The notes beneath the pieces are model-generated. The model was given only the letters and a program-made list of their open reading frames with translations, ran no database searches and had not been told where the DNA came from. DNA of 64,000 nucleotides. It comes from Firmicutes bacterium UBA4996. Lineage in GTDB: Bacteria; Bacillota; Limnochordia; Darwinibacteriales; Darwinibacteriaceae. Positions 17,621-25,810 of this stretch are shown one piece after another (the first letter of the stretch is position 1; each line of letters begins with the position of its first letter). The stretch is from contig DGYW01000058.1 of assembly GCA_002396805.1 (NCBI GenBank), positions 54,500 through 118,499 of the forward strand, read 5' to 3'. The position numbers and the translations under genes are program-made.

Positions 17621-18970
17621 ATGAAACAATTGACGTTCGATTACAAATATGCATCACAGTTTGTAGATTCTAGAGAGTTAGAGGCGTTGGTACCGGTTGT
17701 CGAGTTAGCCCATGAGCAATTGCATTCGGGCAGTGGTTTGGGTAACGATTACCTCGGTTGGATTGACTTGCCCGTAAACTATGATCAAGTGGAGTTTGCC
17801 GCAGTGAAAGAGGCTGCTCAACGGATTCAGGCAAATTCAGAGATCTTGATTGTAATTGGCATAGGTGGCTCCTATCTCGGAGCCCGGGCGGCCATTGAAA
17901 TGCTCTCCCATTCGTTTTACAATTTACTGCCTGCCCAAGAACGAAAGACTCCTCAGATCTTCTTTGTGGGTCATGCTATTAGTAGTACCTATTTACAGGA
18001 TTTGCTGGAATTAGTTGGAGAGCGAGACTTTTCCGTAAACGTAATCTCCAAATCCGGAACCACAACAGAACCGGCCATTGCTTTTCGTGCCTTTAAAGCC
18101 TTACTGGAAGAAAAGTATGGTGTAGAAGGTGCTAAAGAGAGGATTTATGCTACCACTGATGCCAGTCGGGGAGCCCTCAAGGAGATGGCTGATGCCCAAG
18201 GATATATGAGTTTTGTGATACCTGATGATGTGGGGGGGCGATATTCGGTTCTAACTCCTGTGGGACTACTGCCCATGGCAGTGGCGGGGATTGACATCGA
18301 AGCCATGATGGATGGAGCCGCCGCTGCTCGAAAATGGTATGGATCACCTTCCCTTGATGCAAATCCAGCCTATCAATATGGGGCCTTGCGTAATATTCTC
18401 TACCGCAAGGGCAAGACTACTGAGATTTTGGTGAATTATGAACCATCTCTGCAGTATTTTAATGAATGGTGGAAGCAGCTCTTTGGGGAGAGTGAAGGTA
18501 AGGATCAAAAAGGAATCTTCCCAGCTAGTGTCAACTTTACCACGGATCTTCACTCTATGGGGCAGTTCATTCAAGATGGAACACGCAACATTTTCGCCAC
18601 AACTCTGTGGGTTACTCAGATGCACAAGCAATACATGATTCCAGAGACTGCAGAAGATTTGGATGGTCTTAATTATTTGGCGGGACAAAGCCTAGATACT
18701 GTTAATTACCAGGCATTCCAAGGCACAATTTTGGCCCATACCGATGGCGGAGTACCTAATTTGGTTGTGGAAATTCCTGCGCTGTCGCCTTTCTATTTTG
18801 GTTCTCTTGTCTATTTCTTTGAGAAGGCTTGTGCCGTGAGTGGCTATCTCTTAGGGGTTAACCCCTTTGATCAGCCTGGAGTGGAAGCTTATAAGAGCAA
18901 TATGTTCGCCCTCTTAGGTAAGCCTGGGTTTGAGGAACAACAAAAGGAACTGCAGCAACGTTTAAAGTAA
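17621..18970 (+). CDS. pgi: glucose-6-phosphate isomerase
   Basis: Interconverts glucose 6-phosphate and fructose 6-phosphate. The 449-residue protein, the short form typical of Bacillota, has [14 protein letters not shown], the phosphate-binding [10 protein letters not shown] (nt 18049-18078) and the C-terminal [14 protein letters not shown] signature. ATG 17621 follows AAAGGAGCTG. A TATAAT hexamer at 17581-17586 could be its -10 box but has no good -35. manA follows after 12 bp. Confidence 0.97.
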   Translation: MKQLTFDYKYASQFVDSRELEALVPVVELAHEQLHSGSGLGNDYLGWIDLPVNYDQVEFAAVKEAAQRIQANSEILIVIGIGGSYLGARAAIEMLSHSFYNLLPAQERKTPQIFFVGHAISSTYLQDLLELVGERDFSVNVISKSGTTTEPAIAFRAFKALLEEKYGVEGAKERIYATTDASRGALKEMADAQGYMSFVIPDDVGGRYSVLTPVGLLPMAVAGIDIEAMMDGAAAARKWYGSPSLDANPAYQYGALRNILYRKGKTTEILVNYEPSLQYFNEWWKQLFGESEGKDQKGIFPASVNFTTDLHSMGQFIQDGTRNIFATTLWVTQMHKQYMIPETAEDLDGLNYLAGQSLDTVNYQAFQGTILAHTDGGVPNLVVEIPALSPFYFGSLVYFFEKACAVSGYLLGVNPFDQPGVEAYKSNMFALLGKPGFEEQQKELQQRLK

Positions 18971-18982
18971 GGGGGCAGAAGG

Positions 18983-19933
18983 GTGAAACCAAAATTATAT
19001 CCACTGACTTTTGAACCTATTTATAAGGACAAGATTTGGGGAGGTAGGATTCTGGAGGAATTGTTAGGCCGAGAGCTACCTCCAGGTGCGATTGGGGAGA
19101 GCTGGGATGTGGCGGCCCATCCCCATGGCATGAGCGTGGTGGAGCGGGGTCCCTTAGCTGGACAAACATTAGAAGAATTAGTGAAGATCTACGGAGCAGA
19201 ATTGCTCGGTTGCAAAGGAGTGAACGATCAGGAGGCCTTTCCTCTGCTCCTGAAGTTTATTGATGCCAAGCAAGATCTCTCAGTCCAGGTCCATCCCGCT
19301 GATGACTATGTGCGCAACCTGGGGCAAGAGGCTTGGGGTAAAACTGAAATGTGGTACATCGTCCATAGCGAGCCTGGATCTTGGATCATCTGGGGACTAC
19401 GTCCAGGGGTTACTAAAGAGGAATTTGCCACAGCGATTAAAAAGGGTGGCGAAGCGATTCTGGCGTGCTTGAACAAAGTCCAGGTTCAACCGGGAGAACT
19501 GTACCCTATTTCCTCTGGCTTAGTTCATGCGTTGGGGGCAGGGGTAGTGGTAGCTGAAATCCAGCAAAATTCCGACACTACTTATCGAGTGTATGACTGG
19601 GAACGCCTAGATGATCAAGGAAAACCGCGAGATTTGCATGTGGAGCAAGCTTTGGATGTGATTGATTTTTCTCTACAGGCCTTAGATATGTCTTATCAAT
19701 TTGGCCGTTGTGAAGAGCACTTCAAACTTAATGTTCTACACCAACCGAGTAAAGTGGTTTTAGAGCTCGGGGATGGTTTTCAAATTCTCACGGCCTTGCA
19801 AGGAGCCGCTCAGATTACCTATGATGGTCAGTTTCTCACTCTACTTAGTGGGCAATCTTGTCTCTTGCCTGCGAGTCTAGGCCGCTGTGAACTGAGTGCT
19901 CAAGGTGTGGTTTTACAAAGCACCTTACCTTAA
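18983..19933 (+). CDS. manA: mannose-6-phosphate isomerase, class I
   Basis: A cupin-type zinc enzyme interconverting mannose and fructose 6-phosphates. The 316-residue sequence has the metal-binding segment QVHPADDYV (nt 19285-19311), WGKTEMWYI, and SSGLVHALGAG with the third ligand region, as in the short Bacillus-type ManA/YvyI. GTG start behind GGGGGCAGAAGG. It sits 12 bp after pgi, so both fructose 6-phosphate-producing isomerases are co-transcribed. Confidence 0.93.
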   Translation: MKPKLYPLTFEPIYKDKIWGGRILEELLGRELPPGAIGESWDVAAHPHGMSVVERGPLAGQTLEELVKIYGAELLGCKGVNDQEAFPLLLKFIDAKQDLSVQVHPADDYVRNLGQEAWGKTEMWYIVHSEPGSWIIWGLRPGVTKEEFATAIKKGGEAILACLNKVQVQPGELYPISSGLVHALGAGVVVAEIQQNSDTTYRVYDWERLDDQGKPRDLHVEQALDVIDFSLQALDMSYQFGRCEEHFKLNVLHQPSKVVLELGDGFQILTALQGAAQITYDGQFLTLLSGQSCLLPASLGRCELSAQGVVLQSTLP

Positions 19934-19947
19934 AGCGAGGTGAAAGC

Positions 19948-20448
19948 ATGTGGCAGAATAATCTGCTAATCTTTGTACCTTTAATGGTCATCTGTCTTGA
20001 ACTACTCTTGCCAAGTTTGGAAAACGCTGGTAGGAGGGTGATTGTTTCTTTAGTGGTTATTAGCTTTTGGACCGCTCTTAGATCTCACCAACAGGATTGG
20101 AGGAGAGTTACTCTAGCTTCTCTCACGAGTTTAGTTGGAGCGGTGATCACCTTTGTCTTAGCTACTCGGTTCCAATTAGGTCCGATGGTTGCCTCCGGTC
20201 TGGTTGGCGTAGTAGGCGGCCGGCTCTTGCCCGAAGACAGGCAACTTCAGCTTTACTTAGGTGCTTTTGTTGGTATGAGTTCGGCTGTGCGCTTTCCTCA
20301 TTTCGCCCACCTAGTCTTGGCGGGCGCCCTAGGCGGATTGTTGTGGGAGTTGCTCGAAGCTAGTTGGAGTGGGGTAGGTGGACGTCTTGGGACCTTGGCT
20401 GCCAGTGCAGTACTAATCGTCTTGCTCTTGAGTGGAGGTGGTTGGTAA
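19948..20448 (+). CDS. unknown membrane protein with GGRLGT motif
   Basis: A 166-residue protein that is almost entirely hydrophobic, with about five or six predicted membrane segments and no family I recognise. Near the C-terminus it has SGVGGRLGTLAASAVLIVLLL; a very similar motif ends the next gene, so the two are probably diverged paralogues or two halves of a pair. It is 14 bp behind manA with GAGGTG before its ATG, and overlaps the next gene by 7 bp. Its downstream context is a Fe-S-type selenoprotein and a zinc/manganese importer. Confidence 0.6.
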   Translation: MWQNNLLIFVPLMVICLELLLPSLENAGRRVIVSLVVISFWTALRSHQQDWRRVTLASLTSLVGAVITFVLATRFQLGPMVASGLVGVVGGRLLPEDRQLQLYLGAFVGMSSAVRFPHFAHLVLAGALGGLLWELLEASWSGVGGRLGTLAASAVLIVLLLSGGGW

Positions 20449-20849
20449 TCATAGCGGTTCTTGGAGTGGTGATGGGGATTTTAGTTGGATTGGTTGGATT
20501 TTGGCTGAGGCAGAACACTAAGCTGTCTATTGTAGAAATATCCGCCTGGTTGACTTTAGGAGCAGGTCTGATCCTACCCCGTTTGGGTTCTGATGGTTTC
20601 TTATTAGGATTAATTTGCACTAGTGTTTCTTATGTGGTAATGTCAAGTAGAGAGCGAATTTCTACCCGAAAAGAGATGGTCATTGTGAGCGCGACATGTG
20701 CTCTAGTGGTATACTATGGCCAGAATGTTTTGGTGGGGATAGGTGGTCGCCTAGGTACCTTTGCGGCCCTCTCGGTATTGTTCTTTAATTTGGCAAGAGA
20801 TTACTTAAAACGGAGGTATGATCATGATTACGGTAACCACTACAGCTGA
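20442..20849 (+). CDS. unknown membrane protein with GGRLGT motif, second of a pair
   Basis: About 135 residues from a TTG at 20442 that sits behind GGAGGTGG and overlaps the stop of the preceding gene; longer in-frame starts inside that gene are unlikely. Four hydrophobic segments are visible. The C-terminal segment VGIGGRLGTFAALSVLFF repeats the motif of its neighbour. Its 3' end overlaps the start of the selenoprotein gene by 26 bp, implying translational coupling. Function unknown. Confidence 0.55.
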   Translation: MVIIAVLGVVMGILVGLVGFWLRQNTKLSIVEISAWLTLGAGLILPRLGSDGFLLGLICTSVSYVVMSSRERISTRKEMVIVSATCALVVYYGQNVLVGIGGRLGTFAALSVLFFNLARDYLKRRYDHDYGNHYS

Positions 20850-21117
20850 ACAGAAGCTGAAGGAAATGTTGGCAGAATCCGAAACAGACTCTATGGTTAG
20901 GCTGTTCGTCGGAGGCTTTGGTTGAGGAGGCCCCAGCTTTGGAATGTCTCTGGAAGAGACAGAAGAGTTAGGTGACACCGTCGTTGAGGTGGAGGGAATC
21001 CGCTTTGTTTTAGATCCTCAGGCTTTCAAGTACGCCGAAGGGGCCACAGTAGATTATCGACAATCAATTTTTGGTAAGGGGTTCACGGTAAAGACAAGTC
21101 TAGGAGGAAATTGCTAA
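20824..21117 (+). CDS. HesB/IscA-like selenoprotein (in-frame TGA = selenocysteine)
   Basis: A 97-codon gene whose codon 34 is TGA (20923-20925). Read as selenocysteine (U), the protein is continuous: it starts MITVTTTAEQKLKEML, contains GGFGUGGPSFGM and ends TSLGGNC before TAA at 21115-21117. The U falls at the conserved cysteine of HesB/IscA iron-sulfur carrier proteins, and a family of HesB-related selenoproteins with exactly this position is known (TIGR01911). Immediately downstream of the TGA is a hairpin that fits the bacterial SECIS rules. ATG 20824 is 7-8 bases after CGGAGG; ATG 20818 is in frame but too close. Coding similarity continues on both sides of the TGA, which argues against a pseudogene. 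The precise role of the family is not established. Confidence 0.88.
20945..20961 (+). promoter_or_regulatory. candidate bacterial SECIS hairpin
   Basis: Six paired bases (TGTCTC with GAGACA) close a five-base loop TGGAA. The loop begins 25 nt after the TGA and has G among its first two bases, as expected for SelB binding. It lies within the coding sequence, the normal bacterial arrangement. Confidence 0.65.
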
Positions 21118-21130
21118 GGAGACAGGTATT

Positions 21131-22039
21131 ATGAACAAACGTTTGTCCGGATTCGTGTTGATTAGTGGACTAGTGTTGTTCTACTTAGTGGGGGCGGTGG
21201 CTTGCGTTCAAGCCACCGAACTCAAGGTAGTGACCACTTTTTCTATATTAGAGGATTTTGTTCGTCAAGTAGGGGGAGAAAGGGTTGAAGTCAGATCGCT
21301 AATTCCTGTAGGTGCAGACCCCCATTCCTGGGAACCCACGCCCAAAGAGGCTCGCCTGGTTGCCCAAGCGGACCTTTTAGTCGCTAATGGGGGAGGTTTC
21401 GACCAATGGTTGGTGGATTTACAGAAAAGCGCAGCGAGACCTGGTGTACCAATGGTTTACGCCTCCCAGGGGCTTCTGGTCTTAGAGCACGATCACGATA
21501 ATGACCATGAACATCATCATGGTGGGGATCCCCATTTCTGGTTAAGTGTGCCTAACGCCATCTATTATGTGGAGCGTATTACTGACGCGCTTGTGGCACT
21601 AGTCCCAGAGGATGGACCGTATTTTCTTGCCCGTTCGCAGGCTTATCTTGCGGAGTTAGCACAGCTCGACAAGGATATCTTATCACAGCTTCAGCAGATA
21701 CCGCCTGAAAATCGCGTGATCGTCACGTATCATAATGCCTTCAGTTATTTGGCAGAACGTTATGGATTCAGTGTTATGGAATTTCTTGTAGAGAATCCTG
21801 AAGCGGAGCCTTCTCCTAGAGATTTAGGTCGCTTAGTTCAGGTCTTGAAGCAACAACCCAATCCGGTTATTTTTACTGAGCCCCAGCTGAATATTAGTAA
21901 CCGTTATGTGCAAACCCTGGCTGCTGAAATTCAAGGCAAGGTCTATGTGTTATATAGTGACAGCTTGAGTAGTACCATTACCACTTATGTAGAAATGATG
22001 GAACACAACGCCCAAACCCTAGTGGAGGCTTTGCGATAA
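21131..22039 (+). CDS. znuA: zinc/manganese ABC transporter substrate-binding protein
   Basis: A 302-residue cluster A-I (ZnuA/TroA-type) solute-binding protein with an N-terminal signal peptide (LVLFYLVGAVACVQA; the Cys could be lipidated). The histidine-rich loop HDHDNDHEHHHGGDPHFW near nt 21490-21543 and the downstream VTYHNAFSYLAERYG segment are typical of zinc binders. ATG 21131 follows AAGGAGAC, 13 bp after the selenoprotein stop. It is the first gene of a three-gene transporter; specificity for Zn over Mn is inferred from the His loop. Confidence 0.9.
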   Translation: MNKRLSGFVLISGLVLFYLVGAVACVQATELKVVTTFSILEDFVRQVGGERVEVRSLIPVGADPHSWEPTPKEARLVAQADLLVANGGGFDQWLVDLQKSAARPGVPMVYASQGLLVLEHDHDNDHEHHHGGDPHFWLSVPNAIYYVERITDALVALVPEDGPYFLARSQAYLAELAQLDKDILSQLQQIPPENRVIVTYHNAFSYLAERYGFSVMEFLVENPEAEPSPRDLGRLVQVLKQQPNPVIFTEPQLNISNRYVQTLAAEIQGKVYVLYSDSLSSTITTYVEMMEHNAQTLVEALR

Positions 22040-22809
22040 TGGTAGATAAAGATGGTTTAGCCCTAGAAGTGTCTGGCCTTACGACGGGTTATCAAGGAAA
22101 GGTAGTACTTCGAGACGTCACTTGGGAAGTGCCTAGGGGCACTCTAGCCGCGATCATTGGTCCCAATGGGGGCGGTAAATCTACATTTCTAAAAACTGTA
22201 GTTGGTTTGTTAAAGCCTATGGGGTTTGACAAATTAGAGCTTTTGGGACTACCGCCTAGGCGGGGGCGAAGAAAGGCCGCCTACTTGCCTCAGCAAGAAG
22301 AGGTCGACTGGACGTTTCCGATTACAGTTTTAGACGTTGTTTTGCAGGGGCGTTTGGTCTCTCAGGGTATCTGGGGACGCTATTCTAGGGAAGACTATCG
22401 CCGTAGTCTTGACGCTCTTGATGCATTGAGTATGTCGAAGTATGGGCACACCCAAATAGGCTCTCTAAGCGGTGGCCAACGCCAACGGGTGTTTTTAGCT
22501 CGCGCCTTGGCACAAGAGGCTGACCTGATTCTGCTCGACGAACCTTCCACTGGATTAGATGCGCAAGCCCAACATGAGTTGGCTGAGATTTTTCAGAATT
22601 TGGGTGACGCCGGAAAGACAATTGTCGCGGCCACCCACGACATTAATTGCCTCACAGAATGCTTTGATCATATTCTCGCCTTAGACGGACAAGTGTTAGC
22701 TCAAGGGACACCTGAACAGGTCCTTACGGAAGCGAACATGATCCAGCTTTTTGCACGTCATTTTCCTAAGATTGGTGCTAGTGGGGAGGTTACGGTACAT
22801 GACTCTTGA
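22039..22809 (+). CDS. znuC: zinc/manganese ABC transporter ATP-binding protein
   Basis: A 256-residue ABC ATPase with Walker A GPNGGGKST, signature LSGGQRQR and Walker B LILLDEP, plus the H-loop ATHD. The length and the LPQQEEVDWTFPITVLDVV Q-loop region are typical of the Zn/Mn (ZnuC/MntB) subfamily. Its ATG overlaps the znuA stop by one base, and its 3' end overlaps the permease start. Confidence 0.93.
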   Translation: MVDKDGLALEVSGLTTGYQGKVVLRDVTWEVPRGTLAAIIGPNGGGKSTFLKTVVGLLKPMGFDKLELLGLPPRRGRRKAAYLPQQEEVDWTFPITVLDVVLQGRLVSQGIWGRYSREDYRRSLDALDALSMSKYGHTQIGSLSGGQRQRVFLARALAQEADLILLDEPSTGLDAQAQHELAEIFQNLGDAGKTIVAATHDINCLTECFDHILALDGQVLAQGTPEQVLTEANMIQLFARHFPKIGASGEVTVHDS

Positions 22810-23632
22810 GATGTTTCTAGAACCTTTCCAGTATTCTTTTATGGTTCGGGCTTTTGTAGGGACAGGCCTTGTTGCAGTAATTACCGCGGCTGTTGGCACC
22901 TTTGTGGTTTTAAGAGGTCTAGCCTTCTTAGGTGATGCCATTGCTCATACCTCTTTTACTGGGATTGCTCTCGCCCTACTATTGGGGATTAGTGTATATT
23001 TTGGAGCCTTGTTTTTTGCGATTTTAACTGCCTTGGGGGTGGTTTTTCTCACACGGGTCTCTCCAGTTAAGGACGATACGGCCTTGGCCATCCTATTCAC
23101 GGGGGTATTTGCCCTGGGCATTGTGATTCTGTCTGTCTCTCCAGGATTTGCCGGTGATTTGAGCAGTCTTTTGTTAGGGTCTGTCATGGGGATCCAGACC
23201 GATGAGATCTGGATCATGGCGACTGTTGCCCTGGCTTTGGCCTTGATTTTGCTTCTCTGTTTCGAACGTTTCGTGTTTGTTTCCTTCGATCCTATTGGAG
23301 CTGAAGCAGCTGGGTTCCCTGTGGCTTTCTTTCAAGGTCTTCTTTTGGTAATAATTGCAGTGGCTATCGTCATAGCCATCCAGGCAGTCGGCGTTGTGTT
23401 AGTTGTCTCGTTGTTGATCACTCCAGCGGCGACCGCTAGCCTTATAACTAAGCGGATTAAATCGCTGTTGGGATTATCTTCAGTCCTCGGCTTGTTTGCT
23501 TCTTTCATTGGGCTTTACCTTTCTTACTTTTGGGGAGCACCACCAGGCGCCACAATAGTACTGGTAGCGACAGCAATTTTCGGGGTGGTCTTGGGAGTGC
23601 AAAAACTGATTGGCATATTTCGCCTAAGCTAG
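22799..23632 (+). CDS. znuB: zinc/manganese ABC transporter permease
   Basis: A 277-residue ABC-3 family membrane protein with about eight hydrophobic segments, GDAIAHTSFTGIALALLLG near the N-terminus and the late segment VVLVVSLLITPAATASLIT that are typical of the family. ATG 22799, 6-7 bases after GGGGAGG and inside the end of the ATPase gene, is a better start than the upstream frame opening at 22751. Confidence 0.92.
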   Translation: MTLEMFLEPFQYSFMVRAFVGTGLVAVITAAVGTFVVLRGLAFLGDAIAHTSFTGIALALLLGISVYFGALFFAILTALGVVFLTRVSPVKDDTALAILFTGVFALGIVILSVSPGFAGDLSSLLLGSVMGIQTDEIWIMATVALALALILLLCFERFVFVSFDPIGAEAAGFPVAFFQGLLLVIIAVAIVIAIQAVGVVLVVSLLITPAATASLITKRIKSLLGLSSVLGLFASFIGLYLSYFWGAPPGATIVLVATAIFGVVLGVQKLIGIFRLS

Positions 23633-23675
23633 TGAAATACTAGTGTCGATCTCGATTAAAAGGAGGAAGACACTG

Positions 23676-23918
23676 TTGGCCAATCGCGTGAATTGTAGTG
23701 TTAACAACTGCCATTACTGGACTCAAGGCAATGCTTGTGCAGCTTCTAGCATCATGATTACTTCTGATCAAATGGGCTATGAAGAACCCGATTCTTTCGA
23801 CGCACCCCAAGCATCTTTAGCACCTCCCTCACCAGTAGAATCCTGCATGGAGACTTGCTGTAAGACCTTTGTCGCGAAGGGTTCGCCCCATATTCAGGAT
23901 GATGGAGTCTACAAGTAA
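23676..23918 (+). CDS. DUF1540 cysteine-rich protein
   Basis: An 80-residue protein with the DUF1540 pattern VNCSVNNCHYWTQGNACAA, followed by a second cysteine cluster (ESCMETCCKTF). The cysteines suggest metal or Fe-S binding; the family is common in anaerobic spore formers and uncharacterised. TTG at 23676 is chosen because AAGGAGG lies 8-9 bases upstream. It is the last gene before a strong terminator and so ends the manA-membrane pair-selenoprotein-zinc transporter run. Confidence 0.75.
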   Translation: MANRVNCSVNNCHYWTQGNACAASSIMITSDQMGYEEPDSFDAPQASLAPPSPVESCMETCCKTFVAKGSPHIQDDGVYK

Positions 23919-23924
23919 CTAGCG

Positions 23925-23950
23925 AAAGAGGCCGCTTCGGTCTCTTTTTC
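23925..23950 (+). terminator. rho-independent terminator after DUF1540 gene
   Basis: Ten-base stem (AAAGAGGCCG / CGGTCTCTTT, one GU pair) with a CTT loop and T-run. Confidence 0.85.
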
Positions 23951-24001
23951 ATTTGTCAGTTGGGCGCCTCTTGGGGTAGAATGTAAATCAGGAGGGGTTC
24001 C

Positions 24002-24934
24002 ATGCTAGATGCTAAACATGCTCTAACAACCACCGTAAAGCCAGATGAAGATGGCTTAATGATTAAGGAAATTGTCTATGGGCGTTTGAACTTGAGTCGT
24101 GGTCTATTGCGCAGGATGAAGCGGGGTGGCGGAGTCTATCTAAATGGTCAACGGGACTATCTGACGAGACGGGTACGAAGTGGAGATCAGCTCCAGATTT
24201 TCTTTTATGATGAAGATACCTCCATGGAGCCCGAGGCGATCCCCTTGGAGATTGTGTACGAAGATGACTATCTCTTGATTGTCAATAAGCCTGCTGGAAT
24301 GGCGGTCCATCCAACTGGCGCGTACCAACAGGGTACTTTGGCCAATGCTATCGCCCATCACTGGAAGACTATTGGGTTGAGGACGAAGGTGCGTTTAGTG
24401 CACCGGATTGATCGCGAAACCTCGGGTTTGATCTTAGTGACTAAGGAACCTTACAGCTTACAGCGTTTGTTGCTACAGCTAAGTGAACAAACCCTGATTA
24501 GGGAGTATTTGGCTATCGTTGAGGGGCAACCCAAAGAAACTACCGGTATCATTAGGGCTCCCATTGGGCGTTCCATGGATCATGGTGTAAAACGTGCCGT
24601 GCGCCCAGAAGGGAAAGAGGCGTGTACAGTTTATGAGACTTTAAGAATTGGCTTTGGGGCTAGTCTACTGCGGGTTCGTTTAGAGAGCGGGCGGACTCAC
24701 CAAATTCGGGTACACTTAGCAAGTTTGGGTCATCCTCTATTAGGTGATCCACTTTACAATAAGGGAGTTGAAGGGGAAGAAGGCGGTCAAGCCCTTCACG
24801 CGTGGCGTTTAGAGTTTGTACACCCCCGAACTGGTAAAAAACATGAGATCACCTGCCCCTTGCCAAGGGAGATGTTAGCACTGTGGAAAGATAGCTTAGA
24901 GGGAGGAAGTGCGGGTCATGCTAGAGGTAAGTAG
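24002..24934 (+). CDS. RluA family pseudouridine synthase
   Basis: Isomerises uridine in rRNA or tRNA. The 310-residue protein has an S4-like N-terminal region, VNKPAGMAVHPT, the catalytic HRIDRETSGLILVTK (Asp in RID; nt 24401-24445) and RTHQIRVHLASLGHPLLGD. It resembles the YlyB/RluD group; the target uridine cannot be read. ATG 24002 follows AGGAGGGG. Confidence 0.92.
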   Translation: MLDAKHALTTTVKPDEDGLMIKEIVYGRLNLSRGLLRRMKRGGGVYLNGQRDYLTRRVRSGDQLQIFFYDEDTSMEPEAIPLEIVYEDDYLLIVNKPAGMAVHPTGAYQQGTLANAIAHHWKTIGLRTKVRLVHRIDRETSGLILVTKEPYSLQRLLLQLSEQTLIREYLAIVEGQPKETTGIIRAPIGRSMDHGVKRAVRPEGKEACTVYETLRIGFGASLLRVRLESGRTHQIRVHLASLGHPLLGDPLYNKGVEGEEGGQALHAWRLEFVHPRTGKKHEITCPLPREMLALWKDSLEGGSAGHARGK

Positions 24935-25346
24935 GGAAATGCTGGCCAAGGGTACCAGGGCAGGCCTCAAAACGACCTGGGAATTGGCTAAAGTGGTGGT
25001 TCCCACAGCAATGTTGGTGGCTGTTTTTAAGGCCAGTGGTCTGTTAGGTAGTATTACGGATTTTTTTGCTCCCTATATGGGCTTGTTTGGGTTATCGGGG
25101 GAGGCGGCGGTTGTTCTTTTTAGTGGTTATCTTGTAAATCTATACGCTGCGGCCGGAAGCATAATGGCCTTAAGCCTTGCACCTAAAGAAATAGCAATAT
25201 TGGCAGTAATGCTTACCTTCGCCCACTCTCTTTTGGTGGAACTACCCATCAGTCGCAAAGCGGGTAGCCCCTTGGGTTATGTCCTTATAGTTAGAATGGG
25301 CTGTTCACTTGGGGCCGGACTACTCTTGGGGGTGATTCTATCATGA
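24918..25346 (+). CDS. Gate/nucleoside-recognition domain membrane protein
   Basis: About 142 residues with four hydrophobic segments and the nucleoside-recognition (Gate) domain look (VVVPTAMLVAVFKASGLLG, then LVNLYAAAGS). Together with the next gene it forms a two-subunit pair similar in layout to spore maturation SpmA/SpmB, but each is shorter than those proteins. ATG 24918 is 11 bases after GGGAGG; GTG 24909 is too close to it. It overlaps the end of the pseudouridine synthase gene. Transport or spore-related function is inferred only from the family. Confidence 0.65.
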   Translation: MLEVSREMLAKGTRAGLKTTWELAKVVVPTAMLVAVFKASGLLGSITDFFAPYMGLFGLSGEAAVVLFSGYLVNLYAAAGSIMALSLAPKEIAILAVMLTFAHSLLVELPISRKAGSPLGYVLIVRMGCSLGAGLLLGVILS

Positions 25347-25810
25347 CAGTTCTTTGGGAAGGCTTTTTGCAGGGCTTACAAGGGGTATGGACAGTAGCCA
25401 GGGTAGTGATCCCTCTAATGATAATCTTGGAAATTGCTCAGGGTAATGGGCTACTCCAAAAACTAAATCGACTTTTGGCCCGCCCTTTTCGAGCCATCGG
25501 TCTAGGCGAGGAGGGGGCTTTTCCCGTTGTTGTGGCCATGGTGTTTGGCCTAACCTTCGGCTCTGGGGTAATCTTGAATCACGTACGGGAAGGGAAAGTT
25601 AGTCCCGAGGAAACCAAAGTGATTGGCACGTTCATGGCCTTAGCGCATGCTTTGATTGAGGATACGATTATCTTCATGAGTCTTGGTGCACCTTTACTAC
25701 TGTTGATTCTTCCTCGCGTTATGGTGGCCTATCTTATGGCCTATTTAGTAAATAGACGTAACCAACACTTATCCTTACCGGAGGGGCACCACATCCAAGG
25801 TATCAATTAG
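25343..25810 (+). CDS. Gate/nucleoside-recognition domain membrane protein, second subunit
   Basis: A 155-residue partner of the preceding protein, beginning inside its stop codon (ATGA overlap). Segments VVIPLMIILEIAQGNGLL and VFGLTFGSGVILNHVREGKVS followed by FMALAHALIEDTIIF match the second type of Gate-domain protein (SpmB/YjiG-like), with the AHALIEDT motif conserved in that group. Its 3' end overlaps the convergent exported protein gene by 36 bp. Confidence 0.65.
   Translation: MTVLWEGFLQGLQGVWTVARVVIPLMIILEIAQGNGLLQKLNRLLARPFRAIGLGEEGAFPVVVAMVFGLTFGSGVILNHVREGKVSPEETKVIGTFMALAHALIEDTIIFMSLGAPLLLLILPRVMVAYLMAYLVNRRNQHLSLPEGHHIQGIN

Noticed and set aside
20923..20925. In-frame TGA read as a nonsense mutation making a pseudogene
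   Set aside because: HesB-type sequence continues on both sides in the same frame, the TGA is at the known Sec position of the family, and a SECIS-like hairpin follows.
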